Origin: Bombus terrestris
Taxonomy: Eukaryota; Arthropoda; Insecta; Hymenoptera; Apidae
NCBI RefSeq assembly: GCF_910591885.1
Contig: NC_063275.1
Location: 6,250,501-6,314,500 of the forward strand
Direction: 5' to 3'
DNA length: 64,000 bases
Under the pieces are notes generated by a model that worked only from the letters and a program-made list of their open reading frames with translations, was not told the DNA's origin and made no database searches. Shown here one piece after another: positions 1 to 9,535 of this stretch; within the stretch, counting starts at the first letter, position 1, and the number at the start of each line of letters is the position of its first letter. Both the position numbers and the translations under genes were made by a program.

Positions 1-6
1 TAATAG

Positions 7-15
7 TTCGACGAA
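7..15. other. Short inverted repeat TTCG-A-CGAA
   Basis: Bases 7-10 (TTCG) pair with 12-15 (CGAA) around one base, at the left end of each monomer. A recurring variant reads TTCGGCGAA, which keeps both arms. It could be a protein-binding half-site pair or chance; no function can be assigned. Confidence 0.5.
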
Positions 16-71
16 GTACAGTGCAACGTGAGTACCAGTATCGCTGAGAAAACTTGGAACTAACCGGAACT

Positions 72-157
72 AAATGTAAGGAAATATAAAGTATATGTAT
101 ATCCAGGAAGTTGAAACTAATGAAAATATATGTTAGGAACTATGAAGTATGTGTGTA
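72..157 (+). repeat. Diverged 30-bp direct repeat inside the monomer
   Basis: Bases 72-101 and 128-157 align without gaps at 24 of 30 positions, offset 56 bp. Shared cores are AGGAA and AAGTAT. The pair is present in all units because it is part of the monomer. It suggests that the AT-rich left half grew by an internal duplication before the 479-bp unit began to amplify. Both copies are A+T-rich and TATA-like, so compositional bias inflates the match. Confidence 0.6.
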
Positions 158-239
158 GCATGAAAATTGTAATCGTTGCTTGCTCGCAGCGTGCGCTCGT
201 AAAAATCTAGTCCAACCTCACAACCGATGCGGCTCGCTC

Positions 240-249
240 TCAAATTTGA
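240..249. other. 10-bp palindrome TCAAATTTGA
   Basis: Perfect palindrome inside the loop of the long inverted repeat. Class A units keep it because they read CTCTCAAATTTGAAG. Most class B units read CTCGCAAATTTGAAG or TTTGGAG, which shortens it to the inner eight bases. It may be a chance consequence of the AT-rich core. Confidence 0.6.
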
Positions 250-295
250 AGTAAATCGCCTCCATATCGAAGGACGAACGCAGGTGGGATTGGTT

Positions 296-305
296 TTAGG
301 TTAGG
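296..305 (+). other. Two telomere-like TTAGG units
   Basis: TTAGGTTAGG occurs just left of the second GC-rich arm in all units reading GGTTTTAGGTTAGGC. Many type y units read GGTTTTATGTTAGG or GGTTTAATGTTAGG and keep only one TTAGG. (TTAGG)n is the ancestral telomere repeat of insects and many other arthropods. Two units are too few to act as a telomere and could be chance. The motif is only a weak hint about the lineage. Confidence 0.5.
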
Positions 306-317
306 CTATAGTTTTTC

Positions 318-337
318 GAGCGAGCGCAGCGAGCGAG
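318..337 (+). other. Perfect mirror repeat in the second GC-rich arm
   Basis: GAGCGAGCG, then CA, then GCGAGCGAG: the left nine bases read backwards on the same strand give the right nine. The motif is kept in nearly all units. One change is seen near 54516, where GAGCGAGCACAG replaces GAGCGAGCGCAG. It is not a pure purine tract, so triplex (H-DNA) formation is not expected on the classical rule. The symmetry may simply come from a GAGC/GCGA tetranucleotide origin. Confidence 0.75.
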
Positions 338-430
338 CAATGCGTAAACGCGCGTCACAAACCAATTGATTAGCACGTAGGTACACAGAAATATTTGCAC
401 CAGCCCGAGGAGCCGGAAGCTTTTATCGAA

Positions 431-445
431 TTGCTCACTGAGCAA
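431..445. other. Conserved 6-bp hairpin with 3-base loop
   Basis: TTGCTC-ACT-GAGCAA forms a perfect stem at the right end of the monomer. The stem is kept in almost all units while the loop varies: GCG in B-prime units such as 3770-3784, ACC near 16361 and 36786, AGT near 19220. Two recurrent stem changes, TTGTTC (several z units) and GAGCGA (for example near 52055, 56061 and 61501), would leave a G-U wobble in RNA. One unit near 13313 (GTGCAA) breaks a pair. Confidence 0.75.
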
Positions 446-959
446 AGTTTACATGTTATCAATAGTTTTACACAAAGAGTAATAGTTCGACGAAGTACAG
501 TGCAACGTGAGTACCAGTATCGCTGAGAAAACTTGGAAATAACCGGAACTAAATGTAAGGAAATATAAAGTATATGTATATCCAGGAAGTTGAAACTAAT
601 GAAAATATATGTTAGGAACTATGAAGTATGTGTGTAGCATGAAAATTGTAATCGTTGCTTGCTCGCAGCGTGCGCTCGTAAAAATCTAGTCCAACCTCAC
701 AACCGATGCGGCTCGCTCTCAAATTTGAAGTAAATCGCCTCCATATCGAAGGACGAACGCAGGTGGGATTGGTTTTAGGTTAGGCTATAGTGTTTTTGAG
801 CGAGCGCAGCGAGCGAGCAATGCGTTTACGTGCGTCACAAACCAATTGATTAGCACGTAGGTACACAGAAATATTTGCACCTGCCCGAGGAGCCGGAAGA
901 TTTTATCGAATTGCTCACTGAGCAAAGTTTACATGTTATCAATAGTTTTACACAAGGAG

Positions 960-2865
960 TAATAGTTCGGCGAAGTACAGTGCAACGTGAGTACCAGTAT
1001 CGCTCAGAAAACTTGGAAATAACCGGAACTAAATGTAAGGAAATATAAAGTATATGTATAACCAGGAAGTTGAAACTAATGAAAATATATGTTAGGAATT
1101 ATATAGAATGTGTGTAGCATGAAAATTGTAATCGTTGCTTGCTCGCAGCGTGCGCTCGTAAAAATTTAGTCCAACCTCACAACCGATGCGGCTCGCTCTC
1201 AAATTTGAAGTAAATCGCCTTCTTATCGAAGGTCGAACGCCAGTGGGATTGGTTTTAGGTTAGGCTATAGTTTTTCGAGCGAGCGCAGCGAGCGAGAAAT
1301 GCGTAAACGTGCGTCACAAACCAATTGATTGGCACGAAGGTACATAGAAATATTTGCACCAGCCCGAGGAGCCGGAAGCTTTTATCGAATTGCTCACTGA
1401 GCAAAGTTTACATGTTATCAATAGTTTTACACAAAGAGTAATATTTCGACGAAGTACAGTGCAACGTGAATACCAGTATCGCTGAGAAAACTTGGAAATA
1501 ACCGGAACTAAATGTAAGGAAATATAAAGTATATGTATAACCAGGAAGTTGAAACTAATGAAAATATATGTTAAGGATTATATAGAATGTGTGTAGGATA
1601 AAATTGTAATCGTTGCTCGCTCCGCACGCTCGTAAAAAAATGGTCCAACCTCACAACCGATCCGGCTCGCTCGCAAATTTGAAGTAAATCGCCTCCATAT
1701 CGAAGGACGAACGCAGGTGGGATTGGTTTTAGGTTAGGCTATAGTTTTTCGAGCGAGCGCAGCGAGCGAGCAATGCGTAAACGTGCGTCACAAACCAATT
1801 GATTAGCACGTAGGTACACAGAAATATTTGCACCAGCCCGAGGAGCCGGAAGCTTTTATCGAATTGCTCACTGAGCAAAGTTTACATGTTATCAATAGTT
1901 TTACACAAAGAGTAATAGTTCGACGAAGTAAAGTGCAACGTGAGTACCAGTATCGCTGAGACAACTTGGAAATAACCGGAACTAAATGTAAGGAAATATA
2001 AAGTATATGTATAACCAGGAAGTTGAAACTAATGAAAATATATGTTAGGAACTATGAAGTATGTGTGTAGCATGAAGATTGTAATCGTTGCTTGCTCGCA
2101 GCGTGCGCTCGTAAAAATCTAGTCCAACCTCACAACCGATGCGGCTCGCTCTCAAATTTGAAGTAACTCGCCTTCTTATCGAAGGTCGAACGCCAGTGGG
2201 ATTGGTTTTATGTTAGGCTATAGTTTTTCGAGCGAGCGCAGCGAGCGAGCAATGCCTAAACGTGCGTCTCAATCCAATTCATTGGCACGTAGGCACATAG
2301 AAATAATTGCACCTGCCCGAAGAGCCGGAAGCTTTTATCGAATTGCTCACTGAGCAAAGTTTACATGTTATCAATAGTTTTACACAAAGAGTAATAGTTC
2401 GACGAAGTACAGTGCAACGTGGGTACCAGTATCGCTGAGAAAACTTGGAAATAACCGGAACTAAATGTAAGGAAATATAAAGTATATGTATAACGAGGAA
2501 GTTGAAACTAATGAAAATATATGTTAGGAACTATGAAGTATGTGTGTAGCATAAAATTGTAATCGTTGCTCGCTCCGCACGCTCGTAAAAAAATGGTCCA
2601 ACCTCACAACCGATCCGGCCCGCTCGCAAATTTGAAGTAAATCGCCTCCATATCGAAGGACGACCGCATGTGGGATTGGTTTTAGGTTAGGCTATAGTTT
2701 TTCGAGCGAGCGCATCGAGCGAGCAATGCGTAATCGTGCGTCACAAACCAATTGATTAGCACGTAGGTACACAGAAATATTTGCACCAGCCCGAGGAGCC
2801 GGAAGCTTTTATCGAATTGCTCACTGAGCAAAGTTTACATGTTATCAATTGTTTTACACAAAGAG
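960..2865 (+). repeat. Four units: A-z, B-x, A-y, B-x
   Basis: Starts 960, 1439, 1913, 2392. The unit at 960 begins with TTCGGCGAAG and CGCTCAGAAA, markers otherwise found at the left end of the fused units, but it continues as an ordinary monomer. The unit at 2392 carries GTGGGTACCAG, otherwise seen in the B unit two places after B-prime (15451, 28530, 35876). The 1913 unit has one AACTCGCC change. Confidence 0.88.
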
Positions 2866-4296
2866 TAATAGTTCGACGAAGTACATTGCAACGTGAGTAC
2901 CAGTATCGCTGAGAAAACTTGGAACTAACCGGAACTAAATGTAAGGAAATATAAAGTATATGTATAACCAGGAAGTTGAAACTAATGAAAATATATGTTA
3001 GGAACTACGAAGTATGTGTGTAGCATGAAAATTGTAATCGTTGCTTGCTCGCAGCGTGCGCTCGTAAAAATCTAGTCCAACCTCACAACCGATGCGGCTC
3101 GCTCTCAAATTTGAAGTAAATCGCCTTCTAATCGAAGGTCGAACGCCAGTGGGATTGGTTTTAGGTTAGGCTATAGTTTTTCGAGCGAGCGCAGCGAGCG
3201 AGCAATGCGTAAACGTGCATCACAAACCAATTGATTAGCACGTAGGTACACAGAAATATATGCACCTGCCCGAGGAGCCGGAAGCTTTTATCGAATTGCT
3301 CACTGAGCAATGTTTACATGTTATCAATAGTTTTACACAAAGAGTAATAGTTCGGCGAAGTACAGTGCAACGTGAGTACCAGTATTGCTGAGAAAACTTG
3401 GAAATAACAGGAACTATATGTAAGGAAATATAAAGTATATGTATAACCAGGAAGTTGAAACTAATGAATATATATGTTAGGAATTATAAAGAATGTGTGT
3501 AGCATAGAATTGTAATCGTTGCTCGCTCCGCTCGCTCATAAAAAGATAGTCCAACCTCACAACCGATGCGGCTCGCTCTCAAATTTGAAGTAAATCGCCC
3601 TCTTATCGAAGGTCGAACGCCAGTGGGATTGGTTTTATGTTAGGCTATAGTTTTTCGAGCGAGCGCAGCGAGCGAGCAATGCCTAAACGTGCGTCTCAAT
3701 CCAATTCATTGGCACGTAGGCACATAGAAATAATTGCACCTGCCCGAAGAGCCGGAAGCTTTTATCGAATTGCTCGCGGAGCAAAGTTTACATGTTATCA
3801 ATAGTTTTACACAAAGAGTAATAGTTCGACGAAGTACAGTGCAACGTGAGTACCAGTATCGCTGAGAAAACTTGGAAATAACCGAAACTAAATGTAAGGA
3901 AATATAAAGTATATGTATAACCAGGAAGTTGAAACTAATGAAAATATATGTTAGGAATTCTATAGAATGTGTGTAGCATAAACTTGTAATCGTTGCTTGC
4001 TCGCAGCGTGCGCTCGTAAAAATCTAGTCCAACCTCACAACCGATGCGGCTCGCTCTCAAATTTGAAGTAAATCGCCTTCTTATCGAAGGTCGAACGCCA
4101 GTGGGATTGGTTTTAGGTTAGGCTATAGTTTTTCGAGCGAGCGCAGCGAGCGAGCAATGCCTAAACGTGCGTCTCAGTCCAATTCATTGGCACGTAGGCA
4201 CATAGAAATAATTGCACCTGCCCGAAGAGCCGGAAGCTTTTATCGAATTGCTCACTGAGCAAAGTTTACATGTTATCAATAGTTTTACACAAAGAG
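2866..4296 (+). repeat. Unfused relatives of the fused-unit neighbourhood
   Basis: Starts 2866, 3345, 3819. The first has CTTCTAATCG, GTGCATCAC, ATATATGCACC and CAATGTTT, all marks of the right half of the fused units. The second is a B-prime unit (CATAGAATTG, CCGCTCGCTCATAAAAAG, hairpin loop GCG). The third has GGAATTCTATAG and CATAAACTTG like the unit after B-prime elsewhere, but with a class A first arm, and is 478 bp. Confidence 0.87.
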
Positions 4297-4770
4297 TAAT
4301 AGTTCGACGAAGTACAGTGCAACGTGAGTACCAGTATCGCTGAGAAAACTTGGAAATAACCGGAACTAAATGTAAGGAAATATAAAGTATATGTATAACC
4401 AGGAAGTTGAAACTAATGAAAATATATGTTAGGAATTATATAGAATGTGTGTAGCATAAAATTGTAATCGTTGCTCGCTCCGCACGCTCGTAAAAAAATG
4501 GTCCAACCTCACAACCGATCCGGCTCGCTCGCAAATTTGGAGTAAATCGCCTCCATATCGAAGGACGAACGCAGGTGGGATTGGTTTTAGGTTAGGCTAT
4601 AGTTTTTCGAGCGAGCGCAGCGAGCGAGCAATGCGTAAACGTGCGTCACAAACCAATTGATTAGCTCGTAGGTACACAGAAATATTTGCACCAGCCCGAG
4701 GAGCCGGAAGCTTTTATCGAATTGCTCACTGAGCAAAGTTTACATGTTATCAATTGTTTTACACAAAGAG
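4297..4770 (+). repeat. Reference class B monomer (474 bp)
   Basis: A typical class B unit. It is 5 bp shorter than class A: one base is missing in CATAAAATTG (A has CATGAAAATTG) and four in the first GC-rich arm. Linked B markers follow: AAAAAAATGGTCC, GATCCGGCTCGCTCGC, the CTCCATATCGAAGGACG centre and a type x right third. The linkage of several markers over about 300 bp shows that A and B are old, separately maintained variants and not random drift. Class B units in this window usually sit beside a class A unit. Confidence 0.96.
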
Positions 4771-7700
4771 TAATAGTTCGACGAAGTACAGTGCAACGTG
4801 AGTACCAGTATCGCTGAGAAAACTTGGAACTAACCGGAACTAAATGTAAGGAAATATAAAGTATATGTATAACTAGGAAGTTGAAACTAATGAAAATATA
4901 TGTTAGGAACTATGAAGTATGTGTGTAGCATGAAAATTGTAATCGTTGCTTGCTCGCAGCGTGCGCTCGTAAAAATCTAGTCCAACCTCACAACCGATGC
5001 GGCACGCTCTCAAATTTGAAGTAAATCGCCATCTTATCGAAGGTCGAACGCCAGTGGGATTGGTTTTAGGTTAGGCTATAGTTTTTCGAGCGAGCGCAGC
5101 GAGCGAGCAATGCCTAAACGTGCGTCTCAATCCAATTCATTGGCACGTAGGCACATAGAAATAATTGCACCTGCCCGAGGAGCCGGAAGCTTTTATCGAA
5201 TTGCTCACTGAGCAAAGTTTACATGTTATCAATAGTTTTACACAAAGAGTAATAGTTCGACGAAGTACAGTGCAACGTGAGTACCAGTATCGCTGAGAAA
5301 ACTTAGAAATAACCGGAACTAAATGTAAGGAAATATAAAGTATATGTATAACCAGGAAGTTGAAACTAATGAAAATATATGTTAGGAATTATATAGAATG
5401 TGTGTAGCATAAAATTGTAATCGTTGCTCGCTCCGCACGCTCGTAAAAAAATGGTCCAACCTCACAACCGATCCGGCTCGCTCGCAAATTTGAAGTAAAT
5501 CGCCTCCATATCGAAGGACGAACGCAGGTGGGATTGGTTTTAGGTTAGGCTATAGTTTTTCGAGCGAGCGCAGCGAGCGAGCAATGCGTAAACGTGCGTC
5601 ACAAACCAATGGATTAGCACGTAGGTACACAGAAATATATGCACCTGCCCGAGGAGCCGGAAGCTTTTATCGAATTGCTCACTGAGCAATGTTTACATGT
5701 TATCAATAGTTTTACACAAAGAGTAATAGTTCGGCGAAGTACAGTGCAACGTGAGTACCAGTATCGCTGAGAAAACTTGGAACTAACCGGAACTAAATGT
5801 AAGGAAATATAAAGTATATGTATAACCAGGAAGTTGAAACTAATGAAAATATATGTTAGGAACTATGAAGTATGTGTGTAGCATGAAAATTGTAATCGTT
5901 GCTTGCTCGCAGCGTGCGCTCGTAAAAATCTAGTCCAACCTCACAACCGATGCGGCTCGCTCTCAAATTTGAAGTAAATCGCCTTCTTATCGAAGGTCGA
6001 ACGCCAGTGGGATTGGTTTAATGTTAGGCTATAGTTTTTCGAGCGAGCGCAGCGAGCGAGCAATGCCTAAACGTGCGTCTCAATCCAATTCATTGGCACG
6101 TAGGCACATAGAAATAATTGCACCTGCCCGAAGAGCCGGAAGCTTTTATCGAATTGCTCACTGAGCAAAGTTTACATGTTATCAATAGTTTTACACAAAG
6201 AGTAATAGTTCGACGAAGTACAGTGCAACGTGAGTACCAGTATCGCTGAGAAAACTTGGAAATAACCGGAACTAAATGTAAGGAAATATAAAGTATATGT
6301 ATAACCAGGAAGTTGAAACTAATGAAAATATATGTTAGGAATTATATAGAATGTGTGTAGCATAAAATTGTAATCGTTGCTCGCTCCGCACGCTCGTAAT
6401 AAAATGGTCCAACCTCACAACCGATCCGGCTCGCTCGCAAATTTGAAGTAAATCGCCTCCATATCGAAGGACGAACGCAGGTGGGATTGGTTTTAGGTTA
6501 GGCTATAGTTTTTCGAGCGAGCGCAGCGAGCGAGCAATGCGTAAACGTGCGTCACAAACCAATTGATTAGCACGTAGGTACACAGAAATATATGCACCTG
6601 CCCGAGGAGCCGGAAGCTTTTATCGAATTGCTCACTGAGCAATGTTTACATGTTATCAATAGTTTTACACAAAGAGTAATAGTTCGGCGAAGTACAGTGC
6701 AACGTGAGTACCAGTATCGCTGAGAAAACTTGGAACTAACCGGAACTAAATGTAAGGAAATATAAAGTATATGTATAACCAGGAAGTTGAAACTAATGAA
6801 AATATATGTTAGGAACTATGAAGTATGTGTGTAGCATGAAAATTGTAATCGTTGCTTGCTCGCAGCGTGCGCTCGTAAAAATCTAGTCCAACCTCACAAC
6901 CGATGCGGCTCGCTCTCAAATTTGAAGTAAATCGCCTTCTTATCGAAGGTCGAACGCCAGTGGGATTGGTTTAATGTTAGGCTATAGTTTTTCGAGCGAG
7001 CGCAGCGAGCGAGCAATGCCTAAACGTGCGTCTCAATCCAATTCATTGGCACGTAGGCACATAGAAATAATTGCACCTGCCCGAAGAGCCGGAAGCTTTT
7101 ATCGAATTGCTCACTGAGCAAAGTTTACATGTTATCAATAGTTTTACACAAAGAGTAATAGTTCGACGAAGTACAGTGCAACGTGAGTACCAGTATCGCT
7201 GAGAAAACTTGGAAATAACCGGAAATAAATGTAAGGAAATATAAAGTATATGTATAACCAGGAAGTTGAAACTAATGAAAATATATGTTAGGAATTATAT
7301 AGAATGTGTGTAGCATAAAATTGTAATCGTTGCTCGCTCCGCACGCTCGTAATAAAATGGTCCAACCTCACAACCGATCCGGCTCGCTCGCAAATTTGAA
7401 GTAAATCGCCTCCATATCGAAGGACGAACGCAGGTGGGATTGGTTTTAGGTTAGGCTATAGTTTTTCGAGCGAGCGCAGCGAGCGAGCAATGCGTAAACG
7501 TGCGTCACAAACCAATTGATTAGCACGTAGGTACACAGAAATATTTGCACCTGCCCGAGGAGCCGGAAGCTTTTATCGAATTGCTCACTGAGCAAAGTTT
7601 ACATGTTATCAATTGTTTTACACAAAGAGTAATAGTTCGACGAAGTACAGTGCAACGTGAGTACCAGTATCGCTGAGAAAACTTGGAACTAACCGGAACT

Positions 7701-9535
7701 AAATGTAAGGAAATATAAAGTATATGTATAACTAGGAAGTTGAAACTAATGAAAATATATGTTAGGAACTATGAAGTATGTGTGTAGCATGAAAATTGTA
7801 ATCGTTGCTTGCTCGCAGCGTGCGCTCGTAAAAATCTAGTCCAACCTCACAACCGATGCGGCTCGCTCTCAAATTTGAAGTAAATCGCCATCTTATCGAA
7901 GGTCGAACGCCAGTGGGATTGGTTTTATGTTAGGCTATAGTTTTTCGAGCGAGCGCAGCGAGCGAGCAATGCCTAAACGTGCGTCTCAATCCAATTCATT
8001 GGCACGTAGGCACATAGAAATAATTGCACCTGCCCGAGGAGCCGGAAGCTTTTATCGAATTGCTCACTGAGCAAAGTTTACATGTTATCAATAGTTTTAC
8101 ACAAAGAGTAATAGTTCGACGAAGTACAGTGCAACGTGAGTACCAGTATCGCTGAGAAAACTTAGAAATAACCGGAACTAAATGTAAGGAAATATAAAGT
8201 ATATGTATAACCAGGAAGTTGAAACTAATGAAAATATATGTTAGGAATTATATAGAATGTGTGTAGCATAAAATTGTAATCGTTGCTCGCTCCGCACGCT
8301 CGTAAAAAAATGGTCCAACCTCACAACCGATCCGGCTCGCTCGCAAATTTGAAGTAAATCGCCTCCATATCGAAGGACGAACGCAGGTGGGATTGGTTTT
8401 AGGTTAGGCTATAGTTTTTCGAGCGAGCGCAGCGAGCGAGCAATGCGTAAACGTGCGTCACAAACCAATTGATTAGCACGTAGGTACACAGAAATATATG
8501 CACCTGCCCGAGGAGCCGGAAGCTTTTATCGAATTGCTCACTGAGCAATGTTTACATGTTATCAATAGTTTTACACAAAGAGTAATAGTTCGGCGAAGTA
8601 CAGTGCAACGTGAGTACCAGTATCGCTGAGAAAACTTGGAACTAACCGGAACTAAATGTAAGGAAATATAAAGTATATGTATAACCAGGAAGTTGAAACT
8701 AATGAAAATATATGTTAGGAACTATGAAGTATGTGTGTAGCATGAAAATTGTAATCGTTGCTTGCTCGCAGCGTGCGCTCGTAAAAATCTAGTCCAACCT
8801 CACAACCGATGCGGCTCGCTCTCAAATTTGAAGTAAATCGCCTTCTTATCGAAGGTCGAACGCCAGTGGGATTGGTTTAATGTTAGGCTATAGTTTTTCG
8901 AGCGAGCGCAGCGAGCGAGCAATGCCTAAACGTGCGTCTCAATCCAATTCATTGGCACGTAGGCACATAGAAATAATTGCACCTGCCCGAAGAGCCGGAA
9001 GCTTTTATCGAATTGCTCACTGAGCAAAGTTTACATGTTATCAATAGTTTAACACAAAGAGTAATAGTTCGACGAAGTACAGTGCAACGTGAGTACCAGT
9101 ATCGCTGAGAAAACTTGGAAATAACCGGAACTAAATGTAAGGAAATATAAAGTATATGTATAACCAGGAAGTTGAAACTAATGAAAATATATGTTAGGAA
9201 TTATATAGAATGTGTGTAGCATAAAATTGTAATCGTTGCTCGCTCCGCACGCTCGTAATAAAATGGTCCAACCTCACAACCGATCCGGCTCGCTCGCAAA
9301 TTTGAAGTAAATCGCCTCCATATCGAAGGACGAACGCAGGTGGGATTGGTTTTAGGTTAGGCTATAGTTTTTCGAGCGAGCGCAGCGAGCGAGCAATGCG
9401 TAAACGTGCGTCACAAACCAATTGATTAGCACGTAGGTACACAGAAATATTTGCACCTGCCCGAGGAGCCGGAAGCTTTTATCGAATTGCTCACTGAGCA
9501 AAGTTTACATGTTATCAATTGTTTTACACAAAGAG
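4297..9535 (+). repeat. Regular A/B alternation with 953-bp and 2,859-bp periods
   Basis: Eleven units strictly alternating B and A: 4297 B, 4771 A, 5250 B, 5724 A, 6203 B, 6677 A, 7156 B, 7630 A, 8109 B, 8583 A, 9062 B. The four units 4771-6676 recur at 7630-9535, offset 2,859 bp (three dimers). Shared marks are AACTAGGAAG and CCATCTTATC (first unit), AACTTAGAAAT (second), GGTTTAATGTTAGG (third) and CGTAATAAAATGG (fourth). The 5724-7155 stretch is also a 953-bp tandem duplication by the last two marks. Confidence 0.92.

Larger units (their letters stand above)
176..340. repeat. Long-range inverted repeat of two GC-rich arms
   Basis: The arm at 176-199 (starting TTGCTTGCTCGC) is the reverse complement of the arm at 317-340 (ending GCGAGCGAGCAA) at 20 of 24 positions, with a 117-bp loop. 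In class B the first arm is 20 bp and pairs at 18 of 20 positions with a 4-base bulge in the second arm. The second arm is almost invariant across the array, while the first carries most of the A/B difference. A transcript of either strand, or a single-stranded replication intermediate, could fold into a stem here. Confidence 0.8.
1..479 (+). repeat. Reference class A monomer (479 bp)
   Basis: First full unit, used here to place internal motifs. Bases 1-170 are AT-rich and contain a diverged direct repeat. Bases 176-199 are the first GC-rich arm and 317-340 the second. Bases 240-249 are a palindrome, 296-305 read TTAGGTTAGG, and 431-445 form a hairpin. A hand count gives about 42% GC overall, near 30% in bases 61-180. 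This unit is not a typical A: its centre is the B-like CTCCATATCGAAGGACG form and its right third is type x, so it is already a mosaic. A HindIII site (AAGCTT) lies just before the hairpin and recurs in nearly every unit. No open frame of convincing length crosses it. Confidence 0.97.
1..959 (+). repeat. Two A units with B-like centres
   Basis: Units start at 1 and 480. Both have the class A first arm but the class B centre (CTCCATATCGAAGGACG). The second carries the rare GCGTTTACG right-third marker and GTGTTTTTGAG. It has also lost the HindIII site (GGAAGATTTT for GGAAGCTTTT). The TTTACG marker otherwise occurs only in the unit immediately left of each fused unit, so this pair belongs to that lineage. 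Confidence 0.9.

Noticed and set aside
1..30. CENP-B box near the monomer start (GTTCGACGAAG)
   Set aside because: It shares TTCG and a following A with the consensus, but the required CGGG is absent on both strands.
105..160. Hammerhead ribozyme core in the AT-rich half (CTAATGAAAA)
   Set aside because: The invariant CTGATGA and the second GAAA block with proper stems are not present on either strand as far as I could read.
2280..2400. RNA polymerase III A box (TGGCACGTAGG) and B box (AGTTCGAC), suggesting a SINE origin
   Set aside because: The A box has a mismatch in a conserved place, only GTTCGA of the B box is present, the spacing is over 100 bp and no poly(A) or T-run end is seen.
3950..3970. 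Transposon boundary or target-site duplication at the fused-unit junction or the GGAATTCTATAG variant
   Set aside because: No inserted sequence, terminal inverted repeats or flanking duplication is present; the variants are substitutions or a simple deletion.
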